Counted from the stretch's first letter, positions 1 to 13,501 are shown. The stretch: DNA of 64,000 bases from Circinella umbellata (GCA_025093555.1 JAIWNF010000047.1:309752-373751); one strand, 5' to 3'. Notes: a model not told the origin generated them from the letters alone. Made by a program: numbers and translations.

Positions 1-287
1 AGCTGCTGTACCAAGGAGTCAAAGATTACAAATGGCACCTGCTAGCAGCTCAACTGTTCAATCAGGTGGTACTGAAAAGCAATTAATGCGTATCAATAAT
101 CCTCAACAGGTATTAAAGAAAACAATTCCTATTTTTGTTTACATGAATAATATAGAAGAAAACTAATATGGAATTATATTTATAGACACCTGTTAAATTG
201 CGATTACGTATTTCTTATGTATTGTCAAGTGGACAAAAAGTAGATGATGTAGCAGAATATGGTCCTTTCCCTGAAAATGCCTTTTAA
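1..287 (+). CDS. AP-1 clathrin adaptor gamma-adaptin, C-terminal ear (partial)
   Basis: Only the 3' end of the gene is in the window. Two exons are visible, 1-109 and 186-287, joined across a 76-bp GT-AG intron, ending in TAA. The encoded stretch begins AAVPRSQRLQM and continues with KLRLRISY and a final EYGPFPENAF. The AAVP, LRISY and FP pattern is characteristic of the gamma-adaptin ear (GAE) domain, which recruits accessory proteins to AP-1 coats at the trans-Golgi and endosomes. GGA proteins also carry a GAE domain and cannot be fully excluded without the upstream part. The next gene, a Rho exchange factor, starts 570 bp downstream on the same strand. Confidence 0.72.
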
Positions 288-857
288 ATTTTTGAATTGA
301 AAATTCCAAAACGAAAAGAAAAGAACTCACTCTTTTTATCTTTCTAATAAATTTCTCTCTTTATTCCCCCACACCCAACCACTCCAACACTTCTTTCTCC
401 CCCACCCACCCCTCCACTCACTTCTTTCCTTTTTAACAACTTTTAACAAAAATAATGAAAAAAAAAACAAGAACGAATCACAAAACCAAACTAAATGTAT
501 TATTACTCTATTATATTCCTTTATTTTATTTAACAACTTATAATGTCTTTCTCTCTTTTTTTTTTTGTGCGCCATATAGAAATCACAATATTCCATTTTA
601 GGATTAAGAATTTTCGATAAGTGTAAAAATGCGTAGTGTAAAGTATATTGTTACTCACACTAAAAAATAATTTACAATGTTGATAATGAGGCCATATCAT
701 AAGATCAGTCCTTTTTTTTCTTTTTGTATAACAAGGGCGCCACTTAATAGACTGCGCCCTTCTCTTCTTCTTCTTTTTTCTTATTTAAAAAGAAAAAAAG
801 ATTTCATCCACGTAGTTGGGTTTTACTTCTCTCTTTTCAATAATAAAATAATAAATA
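288..857. other. Intergenic region, upstream of the RhoGEF gene
   Basis: No gene is seen here. The stretch is very rich in pyrimidine tracts on the plus strand and probably holds the 3' UTR of the adaptin gene and the promoter and 5' leader of the RhoGEF gene. Short open frames in it are low-complexity and unconvincing. Confidence 0.6.
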
Positions 858-3800
858 ATGGTACAATATAACGAAAATAATGATGAGAATAATTTCAGTA
901 ATGGTATTCGTAAGCAAAGATCTGCTGTACAACTACGTCCACCTACTCTGGTAAGTTATTATCTTCTGAATTCATTTTAATGTAAATTAAGCTTTTTTTT
1001 TTTGTCCCCTTGAAAAATTATATAGAGAAAAAGACGAATTTCAGGTCCTTTGGTTGTCGGTGGTATGCTTGCTGCTCAAAATAACACCAGTTCATCATCA
1101 TCTTCTTCTTCTTCCCCACCACCACCATCAACAACAATAACAACAACAGATAATCATAATAATCATAATAACAATACACCTACAGTTTCTTCATCTTCAT
1201 CCAATCAAAGTTTATCACCACCATTAAGACCACAACAAATACCTCAACCTACTCAAGATTATATGTCAGCATATCGATCTTCACAAATAATGTTAGAATA
1301 CGAACGATCAACTAGTAATACACCACTTTATGATGAACACCAAGAAGATTATCTTACTCCTATCGATTCAGCCAATTGTAGTATTCTTTCTGTTCTTGCA
1401 GAAGCATTTGTACATCAACTTGGTCACCAAAAAATATTTACTGGTGAAGAAGCAGTTGTAAAGTATCAGCCTCTCTCCCCGCACACACACACACGCCATA
1501 TGCAAAATAAATAAAAAAAATATATAGTGACTCTAAAATTGATTATTCTTATACAACATACTAAACGGTTTCCATTTTCTTTTTCTTTTTTGAATTAGAA
1601 TGCATTGCATGGCATTTTAGCTTTAGTTTATTATCCAGAATATAAAAGCATTCAAGTTGCTAATGCACTTTTAAATTGTAAACCTCATGTTTTATTTCAA
1701 CCGGAAGAAGTTTATGGGTTACCACGTAAAAATGATATACTATTTAGTTCAGCTTGGAATAAAAATTATGTATTACGTTATGATTCTTTAGGAGAAGAAA
1801 CAAAACCTGTGGGTGTTTTATCCAATTTAACACCATGTTATGTAATGGGTTGTGAACCTGGTAACACGGATTGTTATGCACCAAGATGTCCTAATAATCC
1901 AAGTAATGCTATAAGAGAAATTTTAGTAAGTTTTTTTTTTTTTTTAGATGTTTTGAAACAAACAAAACAAAGTGAAAATTAACATATATAAAAAAGCATT
2001 CTGATCAATCCACATCAGTTCCAGTTGTTGTAAGGTCATTGTTACACGATCATTCTCAAGTTGTAAGTAATTATAATTTCAGTGTGAAGGATATATACTT
2101 TTTTACGTACTGACCACATACACCAAAAAAAAAAAAATTAGAACGTTGACTCATCGATTACTCTAAATGGAGATAATTCACAGCACAATGATAGTCAAAT
2201 ACAACAACAACACTATTATCGACGACAGGATAGTGATAATAGTAACGAAGGAGGAACAATAATTCATTCATTGGATGAACCAGCCCGACAAAATGCAATT
2301 CTTGACTTGATTCGATCCCAACGATCGTATTGTAGAACACTTGACATTCTACACCATGTAAGATATTTATCCAAATGATTTGTAAGGTAAAATAGAATAA
2401 AAATTAACAATTCATTATTCATAGGTGATTATCGATTCCATTCTTTCAACAAATTCAATTGGTACAAAAGAACAGCGAAAAACTTTAGTATCCAATGCAT
2501 TTGGTACTTTTGATCTTCTTCATAAAATGAATCGAGATTTATATAATGATATGAAACATTTAAGAATATCAAGTCAAAAAGAAGGACGAGGCAATATCTA
2601 TAGGATTGGAAACATATTCTATAGTCATATCAAATTGATGTCGGAACCCATTATCACTTATTTGGCTAATATTCCATTAGCTGATTATATTATCGATCAC
2701 GAACGTAACAATAACTCTCATTTTGCCCATCTTTTGGAACGAATAAAAAAAGACAAACGAATCGTTGATTCAAAAATCACCTCTCTCAATTATATTTATT
2801 TGGCACCACGAATGCAAATGCCCCTTTACATGACTTGTTTACGAAGCATTCTTGCTTATACACCGGAAGGCCATCCAGATATTGATTATTTAAAATATTG
2901 TATTCAAAAAATGGAACGCATCGAACGTGAATCCAAAAAATTGGCAAAAATAGATACGGAACGACGTGTTCAAGTTTTACGACTTGCAGATGATCTGAAA
3001 ATCTCATCCTCTGATGTAATAATAGAAGAAGATTTGGATTTAGCTGCACCTCAACGTCGTCTTTTATATCACGGAGCACTTAAAAAAGCGTCATCTAATA
3101 GTATTACAACACTATTGAATAAAAAGACAATCCATGTATTTGTTCTTGATCATATGATAGTGACAACAACAACAACAGCCTCTTCGACAACCTCATCAAC
3201 CAAAAGAAATATACGTCGTGATGTACATAGTTTTATGGAAAAGATACCATTACCCATGCTTCACGTACAAGAAAGTAAAACAAATTGGGTTATGAAACCA
3301 TCTTCAGCATCTTCAACATCGTCTAATGAAAGTACAACAAGAAGACGTCGAATTTCATTTTTACATGGTGATTCATCACAAGAAGATTTAGGTTCTACTA
3401 TTACACTTGTACATTTGGGTAAAAATAATCATAAACCAAGAGTACTTTCTTGTTCTTCGATGGATGAAAAAAGAAGATGTTTAAAAGCTATTGATGAAGC
3501 TCGTAAGCTATATAAACATAACAATAAACATAATGATGTTTTTCGATTATCTTGGTTAAATCGTACAGCGTTTCGTGTTTCTCATGAATCATCTTCTTCA
3601 AGAAATGAAGATAGAATTAGTTATGATAAAGTAAACTGTTCAGTACCACTTGGTAAGCTATAAAAATATTATGTTTTTTTTTTATATTATCGAATAACTA
3701 TTATTAAACAACTTATGAATAATATATATGTTATTTACTTATATATAGGAGATGGTATTACTGCTGTTGGTACAAATACTGGAATATATCGTGTTCACAA

Positions 3801-5098
3801 TGATTTATCTACTGCCGATTTAATGTTACCCGTTGGTAAAGTATTACAAATGGCCACAATGTCACCCAAAGCAAATTTATTATTAGTCTTGACAGGTAAA
3901 TAGAAGAAAAAGCATTGATTATTAGTATGATTAATAAAATAAGATGAACGGATGTTTTTTTTAAGGAAATAATTGAATATGTATATCTTTTTTTTTTATA
4001 TTAATAGCAATGCACCATGAACTTAAAGCATATACTATTGAATCCATTATTGATGCGACATACGATAGTAGACATGGGTTTATAAGAGGACAATCCATGT
4101 GCATTGATCAGTCAGTTCAATTTTTTGAGGTTGGATCGACTCAACAACACAAAGATTTATTAATATATAAGAAAAAACGACACAATGAAAATGTTTTGGT
4201 TGCTGTTAAACCCATTGAAGAATTATACCATGCAGAAACACGTGGACGCTTTGTTTTAATGAGTCCACAATATTTTACGAATCGTCATAATACAAGTCCA
4301 CATACTTATATATTTCAACGAGTGCATCATGTAAGACATTTTATAGTAAACAAGTAATAATATCATTGTTATTGTTTTAATATACCATGCTCTTGATACT
4401 TGTATTTACTCATTTTATATTATGATTACTTGTTAGGAAAATATTTGTGGTAAAGATGTTCGTATGGTTCAATTTTGTGGTGCAGGAAATGTAGCCCTCG
4501 TATGTTTAAACAATTTCCGGTTTTTTTCTTTTGATGATGGAAAACCACATGAACAAAGATCATCATTATCACTCGATGATAGACGAAGAAAAGATAATGA
4601 TAGTTTAGAAGCTCGAGCTGCATTTTATTTAACATCAAGTCGTGTCTTATTATGTTATAATCGTTATGCTTATATCATTGATGCACATGATGGCCATCGA
4701 ATTGCAACAGGTAGTCATGGACAACCTTATATGTTTAAATGGGAAAGTGAACCACTTCATGTTGTTCGTTACAAAGATTATATTATTGGAGTTTCGAATC
4801 ATTTTATTGAAATTCGAAAGATATATTCGGTAAGATTATTGACTATTAAAGCTAAATTATCAATCATGATTACGATTTATAATGTTAAAGTATATATATA
4901 TATATATATACTAACTGACTTTTTTTTTATCTATATTATAATATTTAGGGTGAACTTGTTCAAATTATGCATGCAGATTCATGTCAGTTAACCTATGAAG
5001 GGTTTGTGGATAATGAACATATTATTCATGGCTGTATGATTGAATCGAATACATTAGATAGACAACAACTTTTTCAACTAGTATTACATAAAACATAG
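858..5098 (+). CDS. Rho1 guanine-nucleotide exchange factor, DEP-DH-PH-CNH (ROM2/Rgf family)
   Basis: This protein should load GTP onto Rho1 at the growing cell surface and so drive cell-wall synthesis and actin polarity. Ten exons join in phase (858-950, 1026-1457, 1599-1925, 1997-2062, 2142-2357, 2425-3652, 3749-3895, 4008-4330, 4437-4829, 4949-5098) to give 1124 aa. After a Ser/Asn/Pro-rich head comes a DEP domain (about 145-245, with KIFTGEEAV), a DH domain starting at QNAILDLIRSQRSYCRTL (about 354-560), a PH region (about 570-700), and a C-terminal citron-homology (CNH) domain from about 785 (GDGITAVGTNTGIYRV). This order is that of yeast Rom2 and fission-yeast Rgf proteins. The start is the first ATG in frame; exon 1 encodes MVQYNENNDEN. 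The family assignment is firm; which paralogue it is cannot be told. Confidence 0.9.
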
Positions 5099-5436
5099 AT
5101 ATTATTATTATTTTTCATTATATACTACAAGTATATATTTGCTGTATTATATTCATATACATAAATTAAAGTTCTCATGTCATTTTATTTCTTTTACGTA
5201 CTGAATTTTTAAATTGGTCATAGTATTTAAAAGGGGGGAGGATTTATTTATTTTACCTGCATGAATTTTATAAGCCACCTTACTGACCAGGCACACGGAA
5301 TTTCTTTTTGAAATAGAGAAAAAGAAACTCCCCATTTTAACTTTTTCTTTTTGGTGCTTTCCTTTATTACATTTCTTTCTTTCTTTTTTTTTTTTGGATA
5401 TACCCCTTTTCTTTTTTAATTTTAATAAATCAAAAT

Positions 5437-7956
5437 ATGGGAAAACGAAATCGTGCTGCCTTTTTACCAACTCACTTACCACAATTACAAAATCTTATTA
5501 AAAGAGATTCAAAATCGTATGAAGCAGAATTTCAACAACAATATCGTCATTACCAATCGACTTTATCCATTTTCTGTTTAAAACCTAGTGAAGAAGCCAA
5601 AGAACTTTCTGAATCGGTTACTTTTATTAGTCAAGTAGCACAATGTTATCCTACCGAGACAAAAGAATTTCCACAACAATTGGTTGATTTATTACAACAA
5701 CATTGTATCGTATTAAATCCCGACGTTCGTAAGAGTTTTGTTCAAGCTCTTATTCTTTTACGTAATAAAGGTGTATTGGATAACACTCGGTATGTATTAT
5801 GAAATCAAAAAAGCTATATAAATTTAAAGGAAACTATTTTTTATTTTTGAATTGGGAACAAAAAAATAGGTACTAACCTATTTTTTTTTTTTTTAATTTT
5901 TAGCTTATTACCTTTGTTCTTTACATTATTTAAATGTAAAGATAAACATTTGAGAGAATTATTGTATAGTCATATTGTTAATGATATTAAGAATGCTAAT
6001 ATCAAAGCCAAGAACAACAAATTGAATCGATCCTTACAATCATTTATGTTCACAATGCTTGAATCTGTCAAAACCGGTAATAGTGATGAGAATGCTGTTG
6101 CAGCAAAGAAAAGTGTAGATGTGTGTATTGATTTATATCATAAAAATGTTTGGTAAGTTTTTTTTTGTTATTAAGAAGTATTTTTCCTTTGTGGCAATAA
6201 AACAATATACTTATTACATACACCCACCCATGTATATTTATATAGGAACGATGCTAAAACAGTCAATGTGATTGCTGAAGCTTGTTTTTCACCTGTCAGC
6301 AAAATTGCAGTAACAGCCATTCGTTTCTTTTTGAGTTCCAATGAAGAAAAGGAAGAATCTGAAGATGAAGATGAAGATATCCCCGATTTGAAACGTATGA
6401 AGCAAGCCAGTGTATATACAAAAAAGACCAAAGCTCGATCCAGACGTTTAGAAACTGTCAAAAAAAGAATTTCGAAAAAAGCCAAAAACAAAACGAAGGC
6501 TGAATCATTTAATTTCTCAGCACTTCATTTATTGAATGATCCACAAGGATTTGCTGAAAAATTATATTCCAAATTAAATGCCAAAGATGAACGATGGGAA
6601 ATTCGATTGTTGCGTATGAATTTGATTTCGCGTGTTATTGGTATTCATCAATTATCATTGCTTGGATTTTATCCTTATTTGATTAAATATTTACAACCTA
6701 CACAACGGGATGTTACCATGGTATTGGTTTCTGCTGCTCAAGCAAGTCATACATTAGTTCCACCAGATGCTATTGAACCTGTCTTAAAAGCTATTGCTAA
6801 TAACTTTGTTACTGATCGGGTATCCAATGAAGTTATCGCTGCTGGGTAAATGTCTTATCTATTTTATATAAGCGAGAGAGACAAAAAAAAAATCCTAATA
6901 TTTCATATATATTTAATTTGATATAGTTTGAACGGTATTCGTGAAATTTGTGCTCGTCAACCTCTTGCTATTGATGAAACATTATTACAAGATTTAACAC
7001 AGTATAAGAATCATCGAGATAAGGGTGTATTAACAGGTGCACGATCATTAATTGCACTTTATCGTGAAGTCAATCCAGAAATGTTATTAAAGAAAGATCG
7101 TGGACGTTCTGCCACTATGCAACTCAAAGATGGTTCTGCTCCTCGATTACAATTTGGTGCTGGTGAAGGTGATGGTTCTGGCTTGAAGGGTATTGAATTA
7201 CTTGACGAACAAGCTGAGAATGCCGAAGAAAATGGTGATGATGGATGGGAAGGCTGGGAAGTCGATGAAGATAGTAGCGATAGTGAAGAAGAAGGTTGGG
7301 TCAATGTATCGGATGACGAAGGTGATGTCAAGATTGCCATGAGTGATGATGAAGATGAAGAAGAAGGCGAAAAGAAGAAAGGAAAGAAAGAATTGGCACC
7401 TGGTGAAAAGAAGCAACGACGTATTGGTAAACGACAATTGCGTAAATTACAAGATGCAGAAGAAATTTCAGAAGAACAGCAAGAAAAATTACGCAAGGAA
7501 AATGAAGCTCGTCATGAAGAAGAAGAAAAGAAACGTGAAGCTATGCTTAAGGTTGCTTCAAGTCGTATTCTTACTCCAGCTGATTTTGCTAAATTAAATG
7601 AACTTCGAGAAAACCAAGAAGTAGATAAAGCTGCTGGTGTTAAGCGAACGAATGATAAGGTGAATGATGATAATCAAATCGATGAAAGTGTCATTTTGGG
7701 TGCACGTAAGAAGGCCAAGATGGATTATGAAGCACGTTTGGCATCGATTCAAGAAGGTCGTGAAGGACGTGAAAAGTTTGGTTCCAAGAGAGGCAAGGAA
7801 CGTGGCAGTACGACCAACCGAGAAAAGGCTCGCAAGAAGAATTTTATGATGATTGCACACAAGACATCTGTTATTCTCAAAGGCAAACGAAGTTTGGTCG
7901 AGAAACAAAAAGCATTACGGGCTGCTATCAACAAGCAGAAAAAATCCAAGCATTAA
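5437..7956 (+). CDS. SDA1: SDA1 homologue, 60S ribosomal subunit assembly and export factor
   Basis: Sda1 is an essential nucleolar protein needed for maturation and export of pre-60S particles and, in yeast, for passage through G1. Four exons (5437-5789, 5904-6152, 6246-6845, 6927-7956) splice in phase to 743 aa, close to the family's usual 690-770. The N-terminus ([20 protein letters not shown]) and the block [19 protein letters not shown] are typical. After an acidic and lysine-rich insert (about 220-275) comes the conserved core with FAEKLYSKL and [17 protein letters not shown], then [14 protein letters not shown] and YKNHRDKGV. The last third is a long acidic tract followed by a basic, probably coiled-coil tail rich in K, R and E, as expected for a nucleolar protein. 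It lies 338 bp after the RhoGEF gene on the same strand. Confidence 0.95.
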
Positions 7957-8891
7957 AAAAAAATTGCATAACTTTTTCTTTCTCCTCCCTTTATTTTTTT
8001 TATTCATTTCTTTTGCATATTTTTTTGTATCATTCTTTTCCTTCTTTTATTTTTTTGTATTTCTTTCATAATTTGTGTTTTTTTTTTCTCTAATTCATTA
8101 TTCATTATAATATACAAAATATACATTTAAAATCTAAAACGGTTATTGATTTTGGTTTATGTCGATCGATAAAAAGTGTCACTTGAAATTTAATCTAATG
8201 TTCTATCTATTTTAAGAAATAAACTTACATATAACACTTTCACTCCGATACTATTTATATTATAGTGTCGTTCAACAATCTTAGAATTATACATGAAATA
8301 GAAGTAAAAAAAAAAATCATTGTTCATGTGTATCGTTTCACTTGAATCAATGCGGTGTACCATCATCTTAAATATTATTATTTGACAGGATAATATATCT
8401 CTAGTGCTAAAGGGGGGGACTGTAATAGACATATTGCCTTATTACTTTGCAATAAAAATGTCAACTGCAAACATAGAAATAGTTTATCAACAAGTTTTAA
8501 TAATTCAGGGTATCGTTTTCTTTTGTTTAAAGATAAACATCATCTACTTCCCTTCCTCCCTCCCCCCACGCGAGTATAATGGTTATAATACACATGTTTA
8601 CATTTCAACCACAAAACGTGCCAGGGGACTATGTATGTTCAAATAAGGGGCAATACAACTCGTGTGTTTGGTAAAAATATTCATTTTTATTGGCGCGCCT
8701 TTATAATTTATTCAATTCAAAGCGTTTATAAAACTTAACTTCCCAGAACCCTGAGATTTTTTTTGGTTCAACTCTTTTTACTTCTTTTTTATTCTTTTTT
8801 TTTTCTTTTTCATCGGTGTCCTACCCTAACCTTGGAACTATCGACTTTTAAAACCCCATCTCCAAATTAAATTCTATAATAATATTAAAAA
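7957..8891. other. Intergenic region between SDA1 and alpha-tubulin
   Basis: No gene is seen. T-rich tracts follow the SDA1 stop and again precede the tubulin start. A TATA-like box (8727-8733) and a pyrimidine-rich leader sit in the last 200 bp, so the right-hand part is probably the tubulin promoter. Confidence 0.6.
8727..8733 (+). promoter_or_regulatory. Candidate TATA box of the alpha-tubulin gene
   Basis: TATAAAA lies about 165 bp upstream of the tubulin ATG and is followed by long CT-rich tracts, a layout common in highly expressed fungal genes. It is inferred from sequence only; the transcription start is unknown. Confidence 0.4.
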
Positions 8892-10399
8892 ATGAGAGAA
8901 ATCATCAGTGTTCACGTTGGTCAAGCCGGTGTTCAAATTGGTAATGCCTGTTGGGAATTGTATTGTATGGAACACGGCATCAATCCTGATGGTCGCATCC
9001 CTGCTGAACAAGAAACCAAGGACCATTCCTTTGCTACTTTCTTTAGTGAAACTAGCGCTGGTAAACACGTTCCTCGTACTGTCTTTGTCGATTTGGAACC
9101 TACTGTTGTTGACGAAGTTCGTACTGGCACTTATCGTCAACTCTTCCATCCTGGTGAGTAAAGAAAAAAAAAAGGGGGGGGGAGGAAAGGAATATTCTTT
9201 TCTTGGGAGGTGGGATGGTAAATCAAAAGAAAGCGAGTAGGGGGGAAAGAACATATCAATGTTATATATGTATGTATGCTAATAAAAAAAGGGGGCTATT
9301 TGCATTATTAGAGCAATTGATTACTGGTAAGGAAGATGCTGCTAACAACTACGCTCGTGGCCATTACACTGTTGGTAAGGAACTTGTCGATTCCGTTTTG
9401 GACCGTGTTCGCAAGCTTGCCGATAACTGTAGTGGTTTGCAAGGTTTCTTGGTCTTCCATTCATTCGGTGGTGGTACCGGTTCTGGTTTTGGTGCCTTGT
9501 TGATGGAACGTTTGTCCGTTGACTATGGTAAGAAATCCAAGCTTGAATTCAGTGTTTATCCTGCTCCTCAAGTCTCAACTGCCGTTGTTGAACCTTACAA
9601 CTCCATCTTGACCACCCATACTACTTTGGAACATTCTGACTGTGCTTTCATGGTTGACAATGAAGCCATCTATGATATTTGCCGTCGTAATTTGGATATC
9701 GAACGTCCCACTTATGCCAACTTGAACCGTTTGATTGCTCAAGTTGTTTCTTCTATCACTGCTTCCCTTCGTTTTGATGGTTCCTTGAACGTTGATTTGA
9801 ACGAATTCCAAACTAACTTGGTTCCTTATCCTCGTATTCATTTCCCTCTTGTCACTTATGCTCCTATCATTTCTTCTGCCAAGGCTTACCATGAACAATT
9901 GTCTGTGCCTGAAATCACTTACTCTTGTTTCGAACCCAACAATCAAATGGTCAAGTGTGATCCTCGCCATGGTAAATACATGGCTTGTTGTTTGTTGTAT
10001 CGTGGTGATGTTGTTCCTAAGGATACCAATGCTGCTATTGCTTCCATCAAGACCAAGCGTACAATTCAATTCGTCGATTGGTGTCCTACTGGTTTCAAGG
10101 TTGGTATCAACCATCAACGTCCTACTGTTGTCCCCGGTGGTGACTTGGCTGAAGTTCAACGTGCCGTTTGTATGTTGAGCAACACCACTGCTATTGCTGA
10201 AGCTTGGGCTCGTCTTGATCATAAGTTCGATTTGATGTATGCCAAGCGTGCTTTCGTTCACTGGTATGTTGGTGAAGGTATGGAAGAAGGTGAATTCTCT
10301 GAAGCTCGTGAAGACTTGGCTGCTCTTGAAAAGGATTATGAAGAAGTTGGCTCTGATTCCCTTGGTGATTCGGAAATTGAGGAAGAAGTTGAATATTAA
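8892..10399 (+). CDS. Alpha-tubulin
   Basis: This is the alpha subunit of the tubulin dimer that builds microtubules. Two exons (8892-9153 and 9312-10399) join in phase 1 to give 449 aa, the normal length. Diagnostic features are the MREI start (family motif for tubulin mRNA autoregulation), [17 protein letters not shown], the GTP-binding loop GGGTGSG (about 142-148), [26 protein letters not shown], and the acidic tail ending EEEVEY, which keeps the terminal tyrosine. The H1-S2 loop is shortened compared with animal alpha-tubulin and has no obvious counterpart of acetylatable K40 (it reads [10 protein letters not shown]). The codons are richer in C-ending choices than those of neighbouring genes, suggesting high expression. 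The single intron follows residue 87 and is unusually G-rich. Confidence 0.98.
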
Positions 10400-10635
10400 A
10401 CAAAGTTATATATACCTTACTTTTTTTTACTTGCTCTTTTTTCTATAAACCATCCTTTATTGATAATGATTTCTTGGGCTTCATTCAATAAAACTTTATT
10501 GGACAAAGAATTATTAATATTAATAACATGTTGACTTGATCTTCTTCTGTTATCATTTACTGGCCGGAAATTTGTTAGCACGAAACTGTCCACATGACTT
10601 ATTTTAAAAGAAGCCAAAAGAAGAAAATCGACTAG

Positions 10636-11830
10636 TTATATCGAGTTTGGTAAAGAATAATTAATATTGGCTTCTAATTTTAGTATAAGATCAATATTAA
10701 CTTTACCTGATTTAAATACTCGGTATAATATATTATTCCAATGATGAAAGTAAATTTTACAAAGCCTAATAAATAATAGTATATGGATCATAAAATCATA
10801 CTTTTTCACATTTGAACCCATAATAATAATAAGAAAATATGAGAGCTATTACAATTAATACATATTCACGTTTTACAAGCTAGATTTACATACTTTGAGA
10901 GATTGATAATTCAAATAGCCTATCATTAGCAAGGTTGGATCAATCATATATATGCTATGATACTAGGAAATGTTGTTGGAAGATCCAATGATTATAGTCC
11001 ATACTCATTTACCATTGGTAGTATCAGTACGTATATAAAGTTCTACAGCCAGGTATATGCAGTCTGTTATTCAATCGTATCCCCTACGTATTATTATAAA
11101 AAGTACTTTTAGTCCACCCCTTCTTCATAAAAAATTCAATGTAAACAAAACCTTATGCGTAACTGACCTCATCACAATTACTGATAAAAACCCTGTTCTT
11201 AATCGCTCCCAAGCCATTTCATTAAAAGCTTATCTGATTTAGTTTAAAAGTTATACAAAGCATAAAATACTGGATTATGAATACCAAAGGTTAACAGTTG
11301 TAGGTACTGACTCTATATTCAATCTTGTCCAGTTATCTAAATTCGCTAATTAATAAATATCAAGAACTCCATTATTATTCACATTATCGGTGCTTCTACG
11401 TATGCCGCAAAACGTTGCTGTTCAGGTGGTGTTATTCAATACGTATAATCTAATGGATAGAGAGTCTATCCCGGCTCAAAAAACGATCATTATTAGTTTG
11501 CTACTTGCCAAACTTTAGACTGGATAAGTATATTTTCTATGTTCTTGCGGAAAAATAAATAAAATCCAAAGAATTTTGTCCAGGTATAAATACTAGAATT
11601 AACAATATGTTTCTTAATTTGTTGTTCATTCGTTTGCGGTATGATGTACTTTATTTAATTTGAAGGTAACTTGATAACAGATTATTGCTACCTTCAGGTT
11701 CGGGCTGTTAATTATTAGGCTAAAATGATCATTTCCTATTTTAAACTGTGGATCGGATTTTATTTTGATATCTAACAAGAAGTACTTACACAATCTCATC
11801 GAGTAAACGGTTGCCAATCCGCCAATGACT
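10636..11830 (-). pseudogene. Decayed LINE (non-LTR) polyprotein C-terminal part
   Basis: Reading the minus strand from 11.83 kb downwards there are successive fragments in changing frames that resemble the C-terminal half of fungal non-LTR retrotransposon polyproteins. First is a Gly-Gly-Leu segment (VIGGLATVYSMRLCKYFLLD, 11.82-11.76 kb), then a Trp-rich segment (EMAWERLRTGFL, about 11.2 kb), a short DYNHWIFQ piece (about 11.0 kb), and RLCKIYFHHWNNILYRVF (10.74 kb), which fits the usual terminal hydrophobic/HHW block. Stops and frame changes separate them, so it is dead. The assignment rests on pattern and order, not on long identity, and could be wrong. Confidence 0.35.
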
Positions 11831-13501
11831 CCAAGAGACTTACAACGTTATGACAACCAAAATTAATTGTTTGTGGGAGCAAGTAGAGTGTGATAAATCG
11901 TAATACGGATGAGAGTTTAATACATTCAAATTCATCCGTTCGCCATAATTTATGTTGATATGTAGGACTTCATGTTGATATAAGACAATGGATTATTCAG
12001 GGACCCGCGGGATATTTACCAAACAGCTTCTTAGGTTATACTATGATCGAGAGTGTTACTATGAAAGAAAACATTATTAAGAAATATAAAAACAAAGTCA
12101 TTTTAATGTTATTTTTTTTTAAAAAAAAAAAAAAAAACTCCCACACATCAGGACAACGAGTGTTTAAAAAATATGTTTGCATATGAATTATATAGTAATC
12201 AGCAGATGAGAAAAGAGGTGGTGTGAACTTCCCTATAATGGATATAATACAATCCAGAATGATCCAGTTTTAGTACAGCGTAATAGAAAACAAGCTTTTT
12301 TTTCTGAATCTAGTTAAAAAATCATAATTGGAAAAGTATCCAATTGAGTAAAAAAAAAGAAAAAGACTGACGATAATTGGTTTATTTATGATTTCTCCAG
12401 TATTGTCCTATTTGAACAACTTGTGAATTAAAAAAAAAAATACCATGTATAGGTCAGTCTAACTAAATTTATATTTATTATTGATATAATTCGTTGCGTT
12501 ATTGTATTATTATTTGTTGGAAGAAAAAAAAATATTTAAGCGTTTTAATTATATACATATCATCCGTCAACAGATAAAAAAAAAGTTGACCAATGCGCTA
12601 ATTTAGTTATGGGTTGCATGTGAGGGTGTCACCAACAAAACCTTGTATGATGATGGATTAAGGAAGTTGTCTTTTCTGTGTTTCAAAAAAGTATCAAGAT
12701 GTTACTGCTACGTAGTTCAACGTTTTTGTTTGTTTGTTTGTTTTTCCTAGCAACTTCAATGAAAATTATCAATAAAGGCTGAAGTAATTTATTGAAACAA
12801 GGTTTGTTAATTCGGGAGATCATCAGATTGATCTGACATATTGTTGATGATAGCAATAATATTGATCACGCACAACCCCACAATATGTTTTTGCATACCT
12901 ACGTAGAATGTTTTTTTTTATTTTAAGATGATTTCTAATGACTGGTTTGTAGTACAAAGATGATACACACTAAATTTGTTTGTGTAAAATCAGATGGAAA
13001 GATGAAACAGCAAAAAACTTTTTTTTTAAAAATTATCATCTGATACTGAGTAGTTCTAGTTAATGACAAGACGAAAAATAATATAAATTGATAAATTTTC
13101 CGTCTGTACGTATAAAAAAAGAGAAAATCCGTCGTTTGTAGTGATAATTCATATTGCAAAGAAAGAAAGGCCCGGGGCCAGATATTAGTTAATCCATGAG
13201 AAAAGTGTAAAAAAATAGAGTGTTCTTAATCTGCATAAATAGAATGCTTTTTTGTTCAACAACATCGAAGCCTGAGTTTTTTTTTCACTATCATCAATAT
13301 TATCATGAAAAACCGTGGGGCATGTTACACGCACACGAACCAGCTTTTTTTTTTTTTTTTTGCATAACACAGATGAAAGACTTTTTCTTTTTTTCCCATC
13401 TCTTTCTCTCTCCTTTATTTTTTATTTGGTTTTTTCCCTTTTTTCTGTAATAATTTTTAAATAATAATAATAATAATAATAGAAGACTATCAGTGGTTAT
13501 C
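11831..13501. other. Gene-free AT-rich stretch upstream of the kelch gene
   Basis: No gene is recognised. Visible features are a T8/A18 junction near 12.11-12.14 kb, a (GTTT)n run near 12.73 kb, and a CT-rich tract with (TAA)n at 13.38-13.48 kb just before the kelch start. The left part may be more of the decayed LINE. Confidence 0.5.

Noticed and set aside
7059..7496. 145-codon Ser/Phe-rich minus-strand frame inside SDA1
   Set aside because: It is the shadow of the acidic GAA/GAT-rich SDA1 coding strand.
9203..9311. Alternative N-terminus for tubulin reading through the intron (frame from 9203)
   Set aside because: Alpha-tubulin starts at MREI in exon 1, and the GT-AG intron 9154-9311 restores the exact family sequence HPEQLITG.
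9575..10261. 228-codon minus-strand frame inside tubulin
   Set aside because: Antisense shadow of a highly biased tubulin coding sequence, with no independent signal.
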